Part shown: in pieces, positions 38,101 to 51,100 of the stretch
Layout: every line of letters begins with the position of its first letter
Numbering within the stretch: position 1 is the first letter of the stretch
Source: Adiantum capillus-veneris
Lineage: Eukaryota > Streptophyta > Polypodiopsida > Polypodiales > Pteridaceae
Length of the DNA: 64,000 bases
Assembly: GCA_014529385.2 (NCBI GenBank)
Contig: CM043951.1
Span: 107,889,884 to 107,953,883, forward strand
Direction: 5' to 3'
The notes under the pieces: generated by a model
What the model saw: only the letters and a program-made list of their open reading frames with translations
Told to the model about the DNA's origin: nothing
Databases searched by the model: none
Made by a program: the position numbers and the translations under genes

Positions 38101-41100
38101 TATGGCCAAAAGTTTGTTAACCCAAAATAATGGAGTCAGTAACATGGAAAGTTTCCCTCCACCACCACCTTTACCGCCTCTAGCATGGCGTATGACAAGA
38201 AGATCTCACAGTGCAGTTGTCGGCTCTTCTGAGCCAGTGAAACCACCCACGGAAACTTCGTCCCAGCGTGGTGTTGAAATACTAACCAGTCAGCTCCCAC
38301 AGGCTTTCATGCCTTCCACTTCAGTTATAGCTATTCCCCCTAATACAGGCATAGAGCATGTACCAGATGATTCAAGGCAGCCTCTCACACATGAAACCCG
38401 ACCCTTAGAAACGAACGCTTTGCAGGACAACTCTGAGGAAACTCTCAAAGAATTAAAACTTGCTGGACCCAATGGAAGCTGTGCTGCTAGTGTGACATCA
38501 AAGGCAGATGCTTCTCAAGAAGAATCCGTCTCAGTTTTGGCACCATCAAGTTTTGAAAGGGAAAATAATGCTAAGGCTCTACCCGATAGTAGTTTGCAGG
38601 ATAGTGATAGCAACCATACTTTCTTGACCCGGGCTCTGAGCACTCCCGCAAGGCTGGATGAAACCAGATTAGTACCAGAGGCTAAAAGTGCAGGTGGCAA
38701 TAGAGCATGGCCATTGGCGAGCCAGGACTTCCGGCCAAACTTTGAGAGAAATGATTTTTCTGCAGAAGCCACAACATCATCTGACATTAACAGGGTAACA
38801 GCTAATCACACCACATACTTAAGATGGTAGAAGTTTGACTTTATAGCTTGACAGTGTTGCTCTGTTAGCTAACTTATTTGCATGAATTCTTGCTTCTGTA
38901 GTTCAAAAGGCGCTCGAAATGGGCCTTAACATCAACTACAGCCTCTTCTGATGACAGAGAGGTTTTACTTCAACAAATCAGGACTAGGGTGTGTTTTGTA
39001 CTCACTTGTGTCTTTGTCTCATATGTAAACATGGATGATGTTACCACCACCTTCGTTTGTGCATTGGACTTTGCAATAAGCTCATATGATTTTTTTGTTC
39101 TTGTCCTTGATAGTCCTTCAGCTTGCGGAATTTTAGTGCAGAAAAGCTGGCCGTGTCCCGTCCTGTAACGAACATCAATGTTGCTGCCATACTGGAGAAA
39201 GCTAATGCAATAAGACAGGTAATGTGGAGTGTATACCGTTTTTTTTCTCTTTTGCAAAGAAAAGTTAGCAATTATGTTCCAAAGAACATGTACTAACGTG
39301 CCAAGATACAAATGAGGGAGTCAATAAGTGAAGAAGGGGAAGGGGAGGGGAGAAGAGGGAAGGATCTATGAAATCCACAGTATGGGGGACATATTCCCTT
39401 GCAACAATACCATACTTGTTGTCACGTGGCTGCATAATCCAAGTATGTTAGTAGCACTTCCTTGTTGTTTTCCTGCTCCCTAGGGAAGGATAGAAAGATA
39501 ATTCTCATGGAGTGAATGATCAGTTGTCTGATTCTAAAAAGAAGGCTCCCTTTGGAAAATTGGACGGAATCTAGCACATTGATGCACCATTGCTTTATAA
39601 AGGTCCTGAGGCCCAAAAGCTACAAAGCTGAAAACAGGTGCGATTTCTGGCGCATTTCACGGCGGAAATTCATGGTGTCCGTCAGCCTTCCGGTACAACG
39701 CCCCTTTCTATCTCTCCCAATCGGTGATGGTTTGCTACGACATCACTTTGTGAGATATGTTAGGAATTTCATCTTCTGTCTTGTCTGGGGGTGGCTCCGA
39801 GGAGCAGATCAGGGAATGAGGGCTGCTTTGTGGCTGTGCCTAGCCGTATTTGAGGTATACGTACCTTTTCTGATGGTACAAGCCATGTATGTGCCCACGT
39901 GGTAGGCTGGCGTCACGTAGGACACCCCTGTTACTAGGCTTTCACGGGGTTAGAGTCTCTAGTTTCTGCATTGTGTCCCAGACTTGTGCCAACAGGTGAC
40001 CAAATTTAGTCACTTTCCAGTTCTATATTGGGATCCCTGTGCCCGCCCCCCCCTTTTATATTTCATTCATTTAGTGAGTTGCAGATTGCCAACGTTTGTG
40101 GGATCTCCTCTCTCTAGCATTTCCTCAGTAACATTTTCTCATCGCCCACTCTCTCATGAGCGTTTTACAGATCGGTGGCAGTGTTTCCACTTTGTCTCTC
40201 TAGCGATCTCATTCACACCTCTCTAGCCTCTCTCTCTGCTCGTGTGTGCAGGTTGGAGACGTGTTGTGGTAGACTCGAGAGCCGGTGGCTGCCCTCATTC
40301 GTGAGGAGGTTTGCTCCTAGTGGCAGACTTGATCATCATCCAACTCACTTTTCCACTGCACCTTTGACATGGTATCAGAGCCACGGAGTGGATTGAGTCG
40401 GATCGGTGATTTGTGCGAGTTTGTGGTGCTGATTTCTATGATGAAGAGGATTGTACGGCTGGTTGCTGCTGTTTTTCACCATCTTGGGGCTGATTTGGTG
40501 TTGTTTGCGGCTGATTTGGAGAACCCTCGTCATCTCATCCTGCCCTAGCCTTTTCACATGCCCAAGTTTTCCTCAACCATGGAAGCGGGTGAAGAATCTG
40601 ACAAGAACTCGGTCTGTGATGAAGAAGTACATAAAGAGGTTGCCAATGATGGAGCAATACACAAAGAAGAGTGGGGAGATTGGTCGCAATTCTATGCCAT
40701 TGTGGGAGATCAATGAATCAAAACTTCTACTCTATCCACCTTTCCTCCTACTGATCAGCAATTGAATGGTGAGAACTATGCCATTTGAAGAGCGACTATG
40801 ACAGCGGTCTTCGACTCATATGAGCTTGGAGGCTTTGTCAGTAGCAACTTCCAGAAGCCAAATGATCCAACAAGAGCGTGTTGCGGTTAAAGGGCCACTT
40901 TGCGTGAAGGTTGTGCCCGGCCACTCACGAACCCATTTACTAGCCTTTCATTATCTTATTACATATATAGAGAATAAGGAGTTGCAGGTTCGTTGCTACA
41001 GAAGCTTCTCCCATGGACTCTGTATACTCTCGTGCTCTCGTGCACACACTCCTTCAAGTGGTATCAGATCCAACATAGAACTCGATCGTCGAGAATGCAA

Positions 41101-42106
41101 AGAGTTTGCCGAGTCAAGAGCTCAGGCTTGCCTGATTTCTTTTTAGAGCTAGGGAGCTATTTAGCTCGGTGGGATTGATTTAATGTATGCTGCAAGAGCT
41201 TCACCCACATGTTGTGTCCTCTCTCTCCTCTCTCGCTCTTGCTCTCCATGCTCTAGCACGTCGAATCCCCTTAAAGTGGTACGGGAGCCGATGGTGAGCT
41301 CAATCGACGGGAACGGAAAGAGTTTACCAAGTCGAGAGCTCAGGCTTGTCAAAATTAGGTGATGAATTCTTACATCAAGTAGTAAGGGTTGCACATCTCT
41401 AGAGCGTGGGAATTTAGTTGTAGCAAATTGTAAAGAAGCTACAAATAATGTCGGAGAGAGGACGTCTGGCCACATTTCAAATGGAGGTAGAGCTAGTAAC
41501 CTCGTTGATACAGGATGCGTTAAAGTTTAACGTAGGGTGGTCTCGTACGGTCACGTAGGTTTTGTCCACGTACGGTACTCATCGAACTAGAAAATTTTAT
41601 GTCATACGACATGGTTACGTACGTTCAAAAATAAAAACATGCAATTCTTAACCCTAGATTTTACACTTTGGACAATTAGACAATTGATTATCACAGTGGG
41701 GATGTCGTGGTATTTAGTCAATACTATGCATGATGGAGCTGATGGTTATATTGTCTTGTGGGTGACTACCATGGGTCTATACCTTGCACTTTCCTTTAAG
41801 GGTGAATCTGGGCTTATCCTGGATTCATTGAGCCATTGAGCAATCTCTCATGACTCATGAGAGAGCTTGAGAATGACTCATGAGCTTGAGCCTTGAGTTG
41901 GAACATAATGGAGAAGAACAGAAAGAGGGCATCCATATATAGATTTAGAGTGTAGATACTTGTCCTTGAACAAGAGAGAGTTAGATGAGAGGATGGATGA
42001 GAGAGAGAAAGAGGAGCCTAATGGAATCCAAGGTGAAGGACCAAAGCAATGAGAGAGAGGGAGAGGGAGAGGAAGAGAGAGAGGAGTCTAATGGAATCCA
42101 AAGCAA

Positions 42107-42175
<69 letters not shown>

Positions 42176-45100
42176 AAAGAAAGAAAGAAAGCTTTATGAA
42201 CGTCTTCGAAAGGCCGAACTCGACCTATGAGACAATATCATATACATGTGCTGATGCTCTAGGCATCGGAAAATAAAAAAAGGTACAAACTGAAATGAGC
42301 CTATACTATGCAAAAGGGTGTGGTAGGGTGGTGCATGTGGTGTACAATGTATAGTGTGGGTCCTCGTGTCGAGGTGTGCTCACGCATCATCAGGCTCAAC
42401 TAGGGGCTGCAAGGTGATACCACCATGAGATGATAGGGAGGGTATCTAAAAACAAGCAACATATGTAGGGTAGAGAATGTGGTACATCGGTGGTGGCCTG
42501 CTCAAGTATCTCTGGAATGCTGGATCCCCTAGTGCTGGTATATGACTCTGCTCTAGATACTGATGGTGTAGAGCTAGTATCCTCGAGATCTCCCTCTGGT
42601 GACACCCATGTGTCCTGTATCCTGGGAGCCTCGGTCTCCGACGTGCCCTCTGAGACTCTGCCTGCAGAAGGGTAAGCCCTCTACTCTGTGTAGGTAGTGT
42701 GGGGGGATCTGGCCCTGCTCGTCGGAAAAACTGTGTGATGGTAGTCTGTGTCCTGCTATCCTGACTCTTGCGTGGCTGTAACAACTGCTCTCGAACCTCT
42801 AAAGCCGCAACCAGGAACTGGCCAAACCTCCTCTGCTCTCGGCCTATCATATGCTGTTGTAATGAGTCTCCAATGCCATATCTCTCTCTCAGCTCTGTAT
42901 ATGCTGGGCATCTCATGACAAAATGCTCCTCACTCTCCACCTCCGTCTAGCAGATCCGGCATGTACGCTCCTCTCGTGGTATGCTCAGGGCATGTGGGAG
43001 GTGGGGGGAGGGGGATCCTAGGCTAGGTGGGAGGGATCCTATGCCAAAAGGTAACCCAAAAACCTCCCAAAAAAAAGCACAGTCAACGGACTAAGAAACT
43101 GGTCAAACGTACTAAAAAACCACCGGACGCAATGGACGCCTTGATCGCACCGGACGCCACCGTACACCTCGTTCCGTCCAACGGACGAGAACAACCTTGG
43201 TTTAACGCAAGTCGCAAATAACAAAAGAGATAGTGCTTGCGACAAAGCAAAGCAACCTTGGGTTATTGAATTCAAGTAGAGGACAAGCCCATAGAGCTTT
43301 TCAAGATTGACACAGATAGTCTTGCTGATCTTCTAACCAAAGGTCTTCCCTCCGAGAAGTTTGCACACTTTCAAGTGCTTATGGGCATTGGGTAGAGATC
43401 CAAACTTTACATACCTTAAAGGTAGGTTGGCCTTTAAGTGGGAGATTGTTGGGGTTAAAGGGCCATTGTGCCTGGCGGCCGGCCCAATTGCTAACCTTTA
43501 ATTACCTTATCACATGTACAAAGAACAAGGAGGTGGAGGTTTGTTGTTGCAAGAGCTCCACCTGCATGCTGTGTCGTCTTTCTCCTCTTCTACGTAGCGT
43601 GTGGAATCTCCTTTAGAGTGAAGCTATGGGAGCGTTCACATGCTCGGATTCTTCATTTATTATCCTAAATAGTACACCATCTGTCATGAGTCACATCCGA
43701 TTGATGAAGGACGCGAAGATGATGTGGGATCGACTTGCCTCTTTATATGATCGAGTGTTTTGATGAAGCGAATGGCTTTGAAGGTGGAGTTGTGGACCTT
43801 TGATGCTAAGAAAACATCCATGAGGGACTATATCAACAACAAGATGCAGGAGCTCTAGTAGGAGATACTTCATATGGACAACAGGATCAGTTTGCAGGAC
43901 ATGGCCATTGAGCTTTTGGCTCAATTGCCTCCCCGCTATACCAACTTCTATTTTTCACAATCATGAGTGGCCGATTGAACACCATTACTTGGGTGGAAAT
44001 AGTCCCATTGGTATTGGACCAGGAGGAGTGGTGCAACGCATGGAAGAAGTCACGATCCGAAGCCTTGGTACATTCTTCCAACAACAACAACAAGATGACA
44101 GATGCTGAAAAGGAAGCTTTGAAAGTTAAATGGCATTCTAACAAGTGTGGAGAAAAGGGCTGTTATTGGCGGAAGTGTCCAAAGCGAGTTGGTGAAGCTT
44201 CTACTCCTTCTGCTGCAGTAAAAGACCAACCTTTGTTCATTTGGAGTGATACCTTAAGGACTTCTCCAAGGACATTGGAGGTTGAGACAACTCTTGTGAT
44301 CGGAGATTCTCAGAGTTGGATCCTTGATAGTAGAGGTCTTTCACAGCACATGACACCTTCGAAGGATCAGTTATCCAACATGCGGCGACACTATGGCTCC
44401 ATTTTTATCAATGACAAATTGGTGATTCGGGTTCATAGAAAGGGCACTATGGAGTTGATTCCAGACGGCAGAGGGGGTATGCACACCTCCAAGGTACTTT
44501 ATGCTCCAAAGTTGAGTTTCCATCTATCAAAGTGTGCAAGTTAGGCATGGAGGTGGTCTTCATTGAGGATGCAATGTTCATATGGGATCTTGATGCGAGC
44601 AAGGAAGTCGGGGGGGCACATTGGAGGAGTTTCTCTACAGGCTCCAAGCTCTTACATCGGTTACAGGTTCTCCTACATGTGATCTTTGGCATTATCGGTT
44701 TGGCCGTTTGAATGTTGATGCTCTTCGTTGTGCTTTACGTGATCAGATGATAGAAGGCTTACTAGATGTTGGGAGTAAGCAAAGACAATGCACTTTGTGC
44801 ATTCGTCGGAAGCGCCATTACTGCAGTATTGAAGTTGGCTCACACCAACTCCAGTTTTGCAATGGTTGGTTCACACCAACCTTTGTGGACCTATGTAGAC
44901 TTCATCCTTAGACAAAGCTCTTTACTTTATGTTGCTGGTGGATGATTTCAACCGCTTTGCTTGGGTATACTTCCTCAAGCGCAAGGACGAGGCTTTGAGA
45001 TCTTCAGAAATCGACGTACACTTGTGGAGAAGGAGTCCTTCAAAGAATTGAAGACTATTTGTGCGGAGAAGGGTGAAGAGTTTACCTCCATTGTCTTTGT

Positions 45101-48100
45101 ACAATTTTGTGCGGACCATGGCATCAAGTAAGAGCTTGCAAATACTGAATCGCCCTCAAAGAATGGAGTTGTGGAGTGAAAGAATATGATTGTGGTGGGG
45201 AGGTCACGGGCAATGCTCGAGCATAGAAATTCTGTCGAACACCTTATGGGCCGATGTAGTTGTGATAGCAGTTCATACTCTTAATTGGTCTCCTACGACG
45301 TCTCTTCCTTGACTGACTCTGTTTGAGGCTTCCTTCAGTATGAAGCCTAATCCCATTTCGGATTTTTACAAGTAGTCTATGCCCATGTTTCGAAGAAGCA
45401 ACTCGGAATGGTTGACAACCGAATGATTCTTATCGGCCACTATACTCTTTCCAAGGGATATCGTCTTTATGCTCTTGAGAGGAAGGAGATTGTGGTGAGC
45501 CGAGATGTGGTCTTCGGCAAGCATATTCGTTCAGAGGGCTTTTCCTCTCCCAAGTCTTCCACATCATCCCCATATCTGCCTCAACTTGGTGATTCAGATG
45601 ATGATTCCTCTCCTATGGTTGATGAACCTTCTTGTTTAGTTCGTGACCCTTAGGCTCTGGAAACGATGCACGTTCTCTTGCTGATGCAATGAAAGATGGT
45701 TCTCACCATGGTGTAGATGATGAGGAGGTGAAACCAATACCTCTTGAACCTTGGGGCAAACCAGTCAAGTTACCGAAGTTGCTATTGGAGACATTGTGAG
45801 ATGCTTTAGACTTTCCACCGTTTGGCTTGATGCGGGTACTATGAGACGGTCTCGACGGTTGCAGAATGTTGAGACAGATGGAGCTTTAGTACTCATGAAC
45901 TATGCCTTGACGGTCTTAAAGGAGGAGGAGGTGTATGTGGAGCAACCTCTAGGATTCTCACCTTTAGGATCTATTGACAGAGTTTACAAGTTGGGGAAGG
46001 CTCTCTATGGCCTGAAGCAAGCTCCTCAAGGATGGTACAAGATTGATTCTTTCTTCCTACAACATTCCTTTCATTGTTCATTTGTAGACCTTGATTTCTA
46101 TCTTTTGATGGCGACACTTGTTATCTTCTATGTGGACGATCTTGTAATTACAGGCAGCCATGACTCACATATACACAATACTATGGAGACCTTGACAAAG
46201 GAGTTTGAGATGACAGGTCTCGGCTTGCTTTGTTATTTTCTTGGACTAGAGATATGGCAGACAGAGGGGGGCATCTATGTCTCTCAGCAGTTATGTCCAA
46301 GAATTGTTGGAGGCTTTTGGTATGACTATGTAGACAATCTTTACTCTGATGGATCTCACCTAGAAGTTGTTCATATATGACCCCTTAGATGTAGTTGATG
46401 CTACTAAGTATTGGAAACTGATCGGTTCTCTTATTTGGTTGTTGAACACCCCTTTTGACATCAGTTTCCCTGCTGGCTCCTCAGTTCATTCGCGCAAGCC
46501 TGCCAAGTCACATATGGAGCAGGCTCTTCGTATTTGAAGCAATCACAGTTGTTGGGCATATGGTATGCCGTTGGAGGCACAGACATCGGGATTACTCTGT
46601 TAGAGTTTGTCACCTCTATGGCCAGTCTTGGTGGAGTTGCGAGTGCCTGAGTATTTCCGAGGGCTTGATCATAGGGAGTGGGCTGTTTTGTGGCTGTGCT
46701 AGGCCTATGTGAGGTAGTTTTCTCATTTTCGACCTATCACCGTCATCAGTGCCACTGGTTTCCACCTATGGGCAAGGTTTTTTGTTTGTGTGTGTTTTAC
46801 CTAATTTTTGAGGTCGTTGGGTTTTTAGGGGTAATCGGGCAATCTGTTTTTCTCCCTATATGGGGGGGGGAGGGGGGGGGATGTGCCCTCTCGAGTTGTA
46901 TGAGACATTGTGCATAGTAGTTAGAGATAGCGTTTTGGGTCCATCTCTCTCTAGTGTCTGTACTCCATAGATCTAGGAGATCCACCGCGACGGGTTTGCT
47001 CATAGAGGTTGCTACTGTCCGCCATTGGATACGAGCACGAGTTGCTTCTGTTTTCAGCCATATCCGTCCATCTTCCACTGCTACTTTCGACATCATATCA
47101 GAACTCGAGTGTTGGATCTGACCTTGGAGCGTCTGTTCGGCATGTTTCGGTGCTTTCCTAGAGTTTTCAAAGAGGAATTAGCTTGCTGTTTTTTCAGATT
47201 CAGATCTGGTATTATCGCACCAGAGGGAGTTTTCGAGGATCTGGTATGAGTTTTGCAAGTACGGAGAGGTTGTTTGTGGGTTGACTCATGATCTCGGGCT
47301 CTTTATCACTGGGAAGGTGGAGAAGCAATCTACAACGCAGGAGGGTGCTCGAGTGCGGTCCTTTATCATCTTGAATTGTACCCCATACATCTTGGAGCAT
47401 GTGAAGACAACGACGAGTGCCAAGCAGATTTGGGATCATTTGGAGTCTATCCATCAACATGTTACCCCCTATGAAGCATGTTGCTTTGCAAGTGCAATCG
47501 ATCAACCTGTATGCAACCCTAGGTACTTCCATGAGGGTTCACACCAACAAGATGCAATCACTGTGGCAGGAGATACTTGGGATGGGGAAGAACATCGCCT
47601 CGACAAACATGGCCATTATTTGATGTCCTAGCTACCGCTGTCGTGCTCGGGTTTCTATTCTTCATTGATTACAAGTGGATGACTGAATACTAGTACATAG
47701 GAGGAGTTAGTGCTGATGGTTTTATATCAGGAGTAATAGTTCAAATCCCGAGTGAGATCGAGATCTTTTGATTCAATGGAGGCTTGCGAAGGAAAATGGA
47801 AGGTTGGACAGAGCGAGCCACATTCTTTGAAGACTGATGGAGAGGGGGAAGCCTTGAAAACCAAGAGAGATTCCAACAATTGTGGAGTAGCAGCCATGGA
47901 GTCTCAAAACAAGAAGTTTTGTAATAGGTTCTCAAACATTTCTGTCCATGTTTAAAACTCCATTCGAGAGGTTTCATAAAAACTTAAAGATAAGTATTGA
48001 CATATATGCATGGACACTAAATGGTCATGCACATTGCTTAACATGTCAAGATTAGATATTAGTTGTATTATGTGCGAGAAAACTTATGGCATACTTGAAA

Positions 48101-51100
48101 CTAAAAACTATAAACAAAATAGATGACAACCATGCACAAGGAAAAAATTTGGTCTCCAAAGAAACTTGAGTTTCATAAACGTTTCTCCAAAATCTTGTGT
48201 GGAAGAAACGGGTTCAAGCACCATGGGATGCCAACTTTCATCGTGTCACACAGAGATCCTAGCACGATCAGTTTTAAGTATAATGGGATGCCAACTTCCA
48301 TTGTGTCTGATAGAGATCCTAGCACGACCAGGTTGTTTTGGAGAGCGTAGTTTGAGAATTTGGGTTCCACAAGTTTTCTTATTCTTTTCATCCATAGACA
48401 GATGGGCAATAGGAGATCACCAATTCGATTGTTTTGGATTTGTTGAGATGTTATGTTTCTGACCGCAAGTCAGGTTAAGATAGATCTCTTCCACTTGTGG
48501 AGTTGACGAGTATAACACAATTTATTTTTCCACTTGGAAAGCTTCATTTGAGATTGTGGAAGGAGGAAAAAGGTTCCATCATTTTTACCAAGGATAAGAT
48601 TTAACTACCTGATCATTTTATAGAAGACTTAGCTAAGTCTTTGCCATAAGGTCACAAAAGCTCTTCACACCTCATAGGAGAGGTAGTCAAGCATGGAGGC
48701 CTTTAGAGCTGAATGAAGGGAGTTGGGTTCTTCTTTGGTTTGTGAAGGTTAGATTAAGGAAAGAAAGTGCAAACCATGGGAAGCACGGTGATGCTTTCAG
48801 CTTAGAGCAAATCCTTCCAATCATTTTTAGAACTAGGAGCAGTTGCAAGTCCAATGTGATACACACCGTTAAGGATGCAGCCTAGCAATCGAGCACTAGC
48901 CTTGAGTGATGGTGAAAGACACGTGCAAGGTGATAAGCTTAGACTGAAAAGCACAGCTAGGATTCCCATCCCCACTGATTCACTGAATGCAGACTGTTGA
49001 TCACACTGCTCCAAAGCCTCTCCTTGGTCGCACATATGGACACCAATGGGCTGCCCGGTGCTGAATCAACAACACAAGCCCTCCTGTTTAGGTAAAACCA
49101 AGCGGAGCACTCCTATTGGCTGAAAAAAGCAGACATCCTCTCTTATACACTGGCAGTCCAAAGTGCGGCTTGAAAGGTTAAGAAAGAACCCATCAATGTC
49201 CCATCTACATCAAAAAAGCAAATTCCCTCACTCCTGGCCGAGAATCTCTAGGTTAAAAAATGATGTCCAGGGTTTTAGGTTCTCGACCAGTGGCTCTAGA
49301 TATGGAGATACATAGGTCCTTTCTTGTGGCTGCAAAAAACGATGGCAAGAGCTAACCACAGAGCCACCACCTACTTCCAACCGAAAGGACACACCATATC
49401 TGTTAAAGTTATGGCATCTCAAGTGAACTACCCAATGTGATCACATTATTTATTTTGGTTTTTAGGTATTTATTTTACTTATTTGTCAAAGTCTGGGTAA
49501 GGCAATTTACTTACATGGGTATATATGCAACCCATTGCCCCCATTGTATTATCATCAGTTATTCATTGCCAAGGTTGGTTGGTTCAACATTATCTCTCTC
49601 TCTCTTTCTCTCTCTCGTGTATTCTCCTCGTTGCTCTATGCTTCTGCATCGTCGATGTAACAAACTTAGACACTCCAAGCCAAGATTTTACCGCGACACA
49701 GTAGAGATGCACTTCAAGACAGTTCACAGTTCACAGTTGATTTGACACGGCCTGGCGGAGTTCTGTGCCCGGAGATATTGGCCCCAAAGATTGGCGCCCA
49801 TTTCGGTATTTCTTTTTGTATTAATCTGTGCTCAAAGTACAAGGGAGTGGGAGGGATCTCACTCTCAGACTCTGCGTTGAGATGCTCTGCAGAGTGGGAG
49901 CCCTGCCCACTTATTTATAAGTTTACAAGGGATGCCAAAAGCAAAGCCCCAAAAGCTGCCATCAAAAAAACTGTCAATTTTCAGCTTGCGTAGATTCTAT
50001 CCAGCTTTTGTGTAGAGAAAAGCTGTCTATACAGCTGCCACAATTTGCACCGCAAGACGCGGAATTCCATACAGCATGCCACGTTAGCACCGGAGCGCAA
50101 TTCTCAGAATTCTACAGCCATCGGGGGTGTAAGTTTGTGTATCCAGGTTGCCACGTCACTGGTTTGTGACATACCCCCCTCTTGAAAGCATTGTTCTCGC
50201 TCTTGATTATGCCTGCAAAACAAACAGAGGCCATAAACTGTCTTAGTAGACACTGACTGTTAGTACCGATGCACTAGGAACACACATCTAGCACATGTAC
50301 CAATCGACAATCACATCACAGGGCATCAGAGGACATCACTTGACATCACAGGACAGACATCACATGACAAATCACCTTCAAAAATTCTTTCGGATCTTAG
50401 ACCATGATTAATCGGCAACGAGTTTAGCAATCGCATCTAGATCCGCTCGGGACCTCATAGATGCCCGATTAACTAATTCTTATTGCAACCATGTCTATCG
50501 AGATTTTTCAGATCAAAATGCTGTGCAGTCATTTTGTCTATCAGTTCCTGCACTTAGACAAGTCAAGATCATATTATTGGGAATTCCAGTTCATAAAGTC
50601 ATATAGCAGAATATTGTCAGCTCACAGTATCCCTGAAACTCAAAAGAGACATCAGTGACTTTAGTATCAAAAATCGGGGCAATCTGTTGACAAAGGAGTG
50701 GAGCGACTCCCCTCTTGTGCATACCCGCTGCACCAAATTTCGCCCAGCTGAGTTCGGGGTTCTTTTTGGAATAGACTTATACTAAACCAAATGCTTCAAG
50801 GTAAAGGTTCACAATCTGAGGAGTATCTGCTGGGTCCTCGTGTTCCATCCACTTCGCATCCAATGCGGGATAGTTCTTGAATTTAACCAAAAACTGCCTT
50901 ATCATTTTACCTTTTACCTTTCTATCTTTATGTGCCAAAATCTGTTCTGGAACGATGTATCTCCTCGTTTTCCTCCACTTTGGGTTGCTCATTTGGCTCC
51001 CCATCATCAAGCACATCGCCTTTAAAAGGCTTCAAGAGACTCACATGAAAAGCATTGTGAATCCTCCAAGTAAAAAGGAGACATCATTTATCTTTTCGAA

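Larger units (their letters stand above)
40874..43634 (+). mobile_element. copia element (Copia-3) nested in Copia-2 gag
   Basis: LTR-like starts TGTTGCGGTTAAAGGGCC (40879) and TGTTGGGGTTAAAGGGCC (about 43447) share family features. A PBS-like TGGTATCAGATCC follows the first near 41060. 43262-43396 encodes the end of a copia RNase H (DTDSLADLLTKGLPSEKF) just before a purine-rich AAGTGGGAGAT. GAGCG flanks both sides (40874-40878, 43630-43634) and the Copia-2 gag frame is continuous if the insert is removed. LTR ends are eroded, so boundaries are approximate. Its interior holds LINE A3. Confidence 0.6.

Noticed and set aside
36384-38787. Other-strand and other-frame open frames within the SCAR central exon
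   Set aside because: They are shadows of a long Ser/Glu-rich coding exon whose phase is fixed by splice sites and by the WH2/acidic C-terminus.
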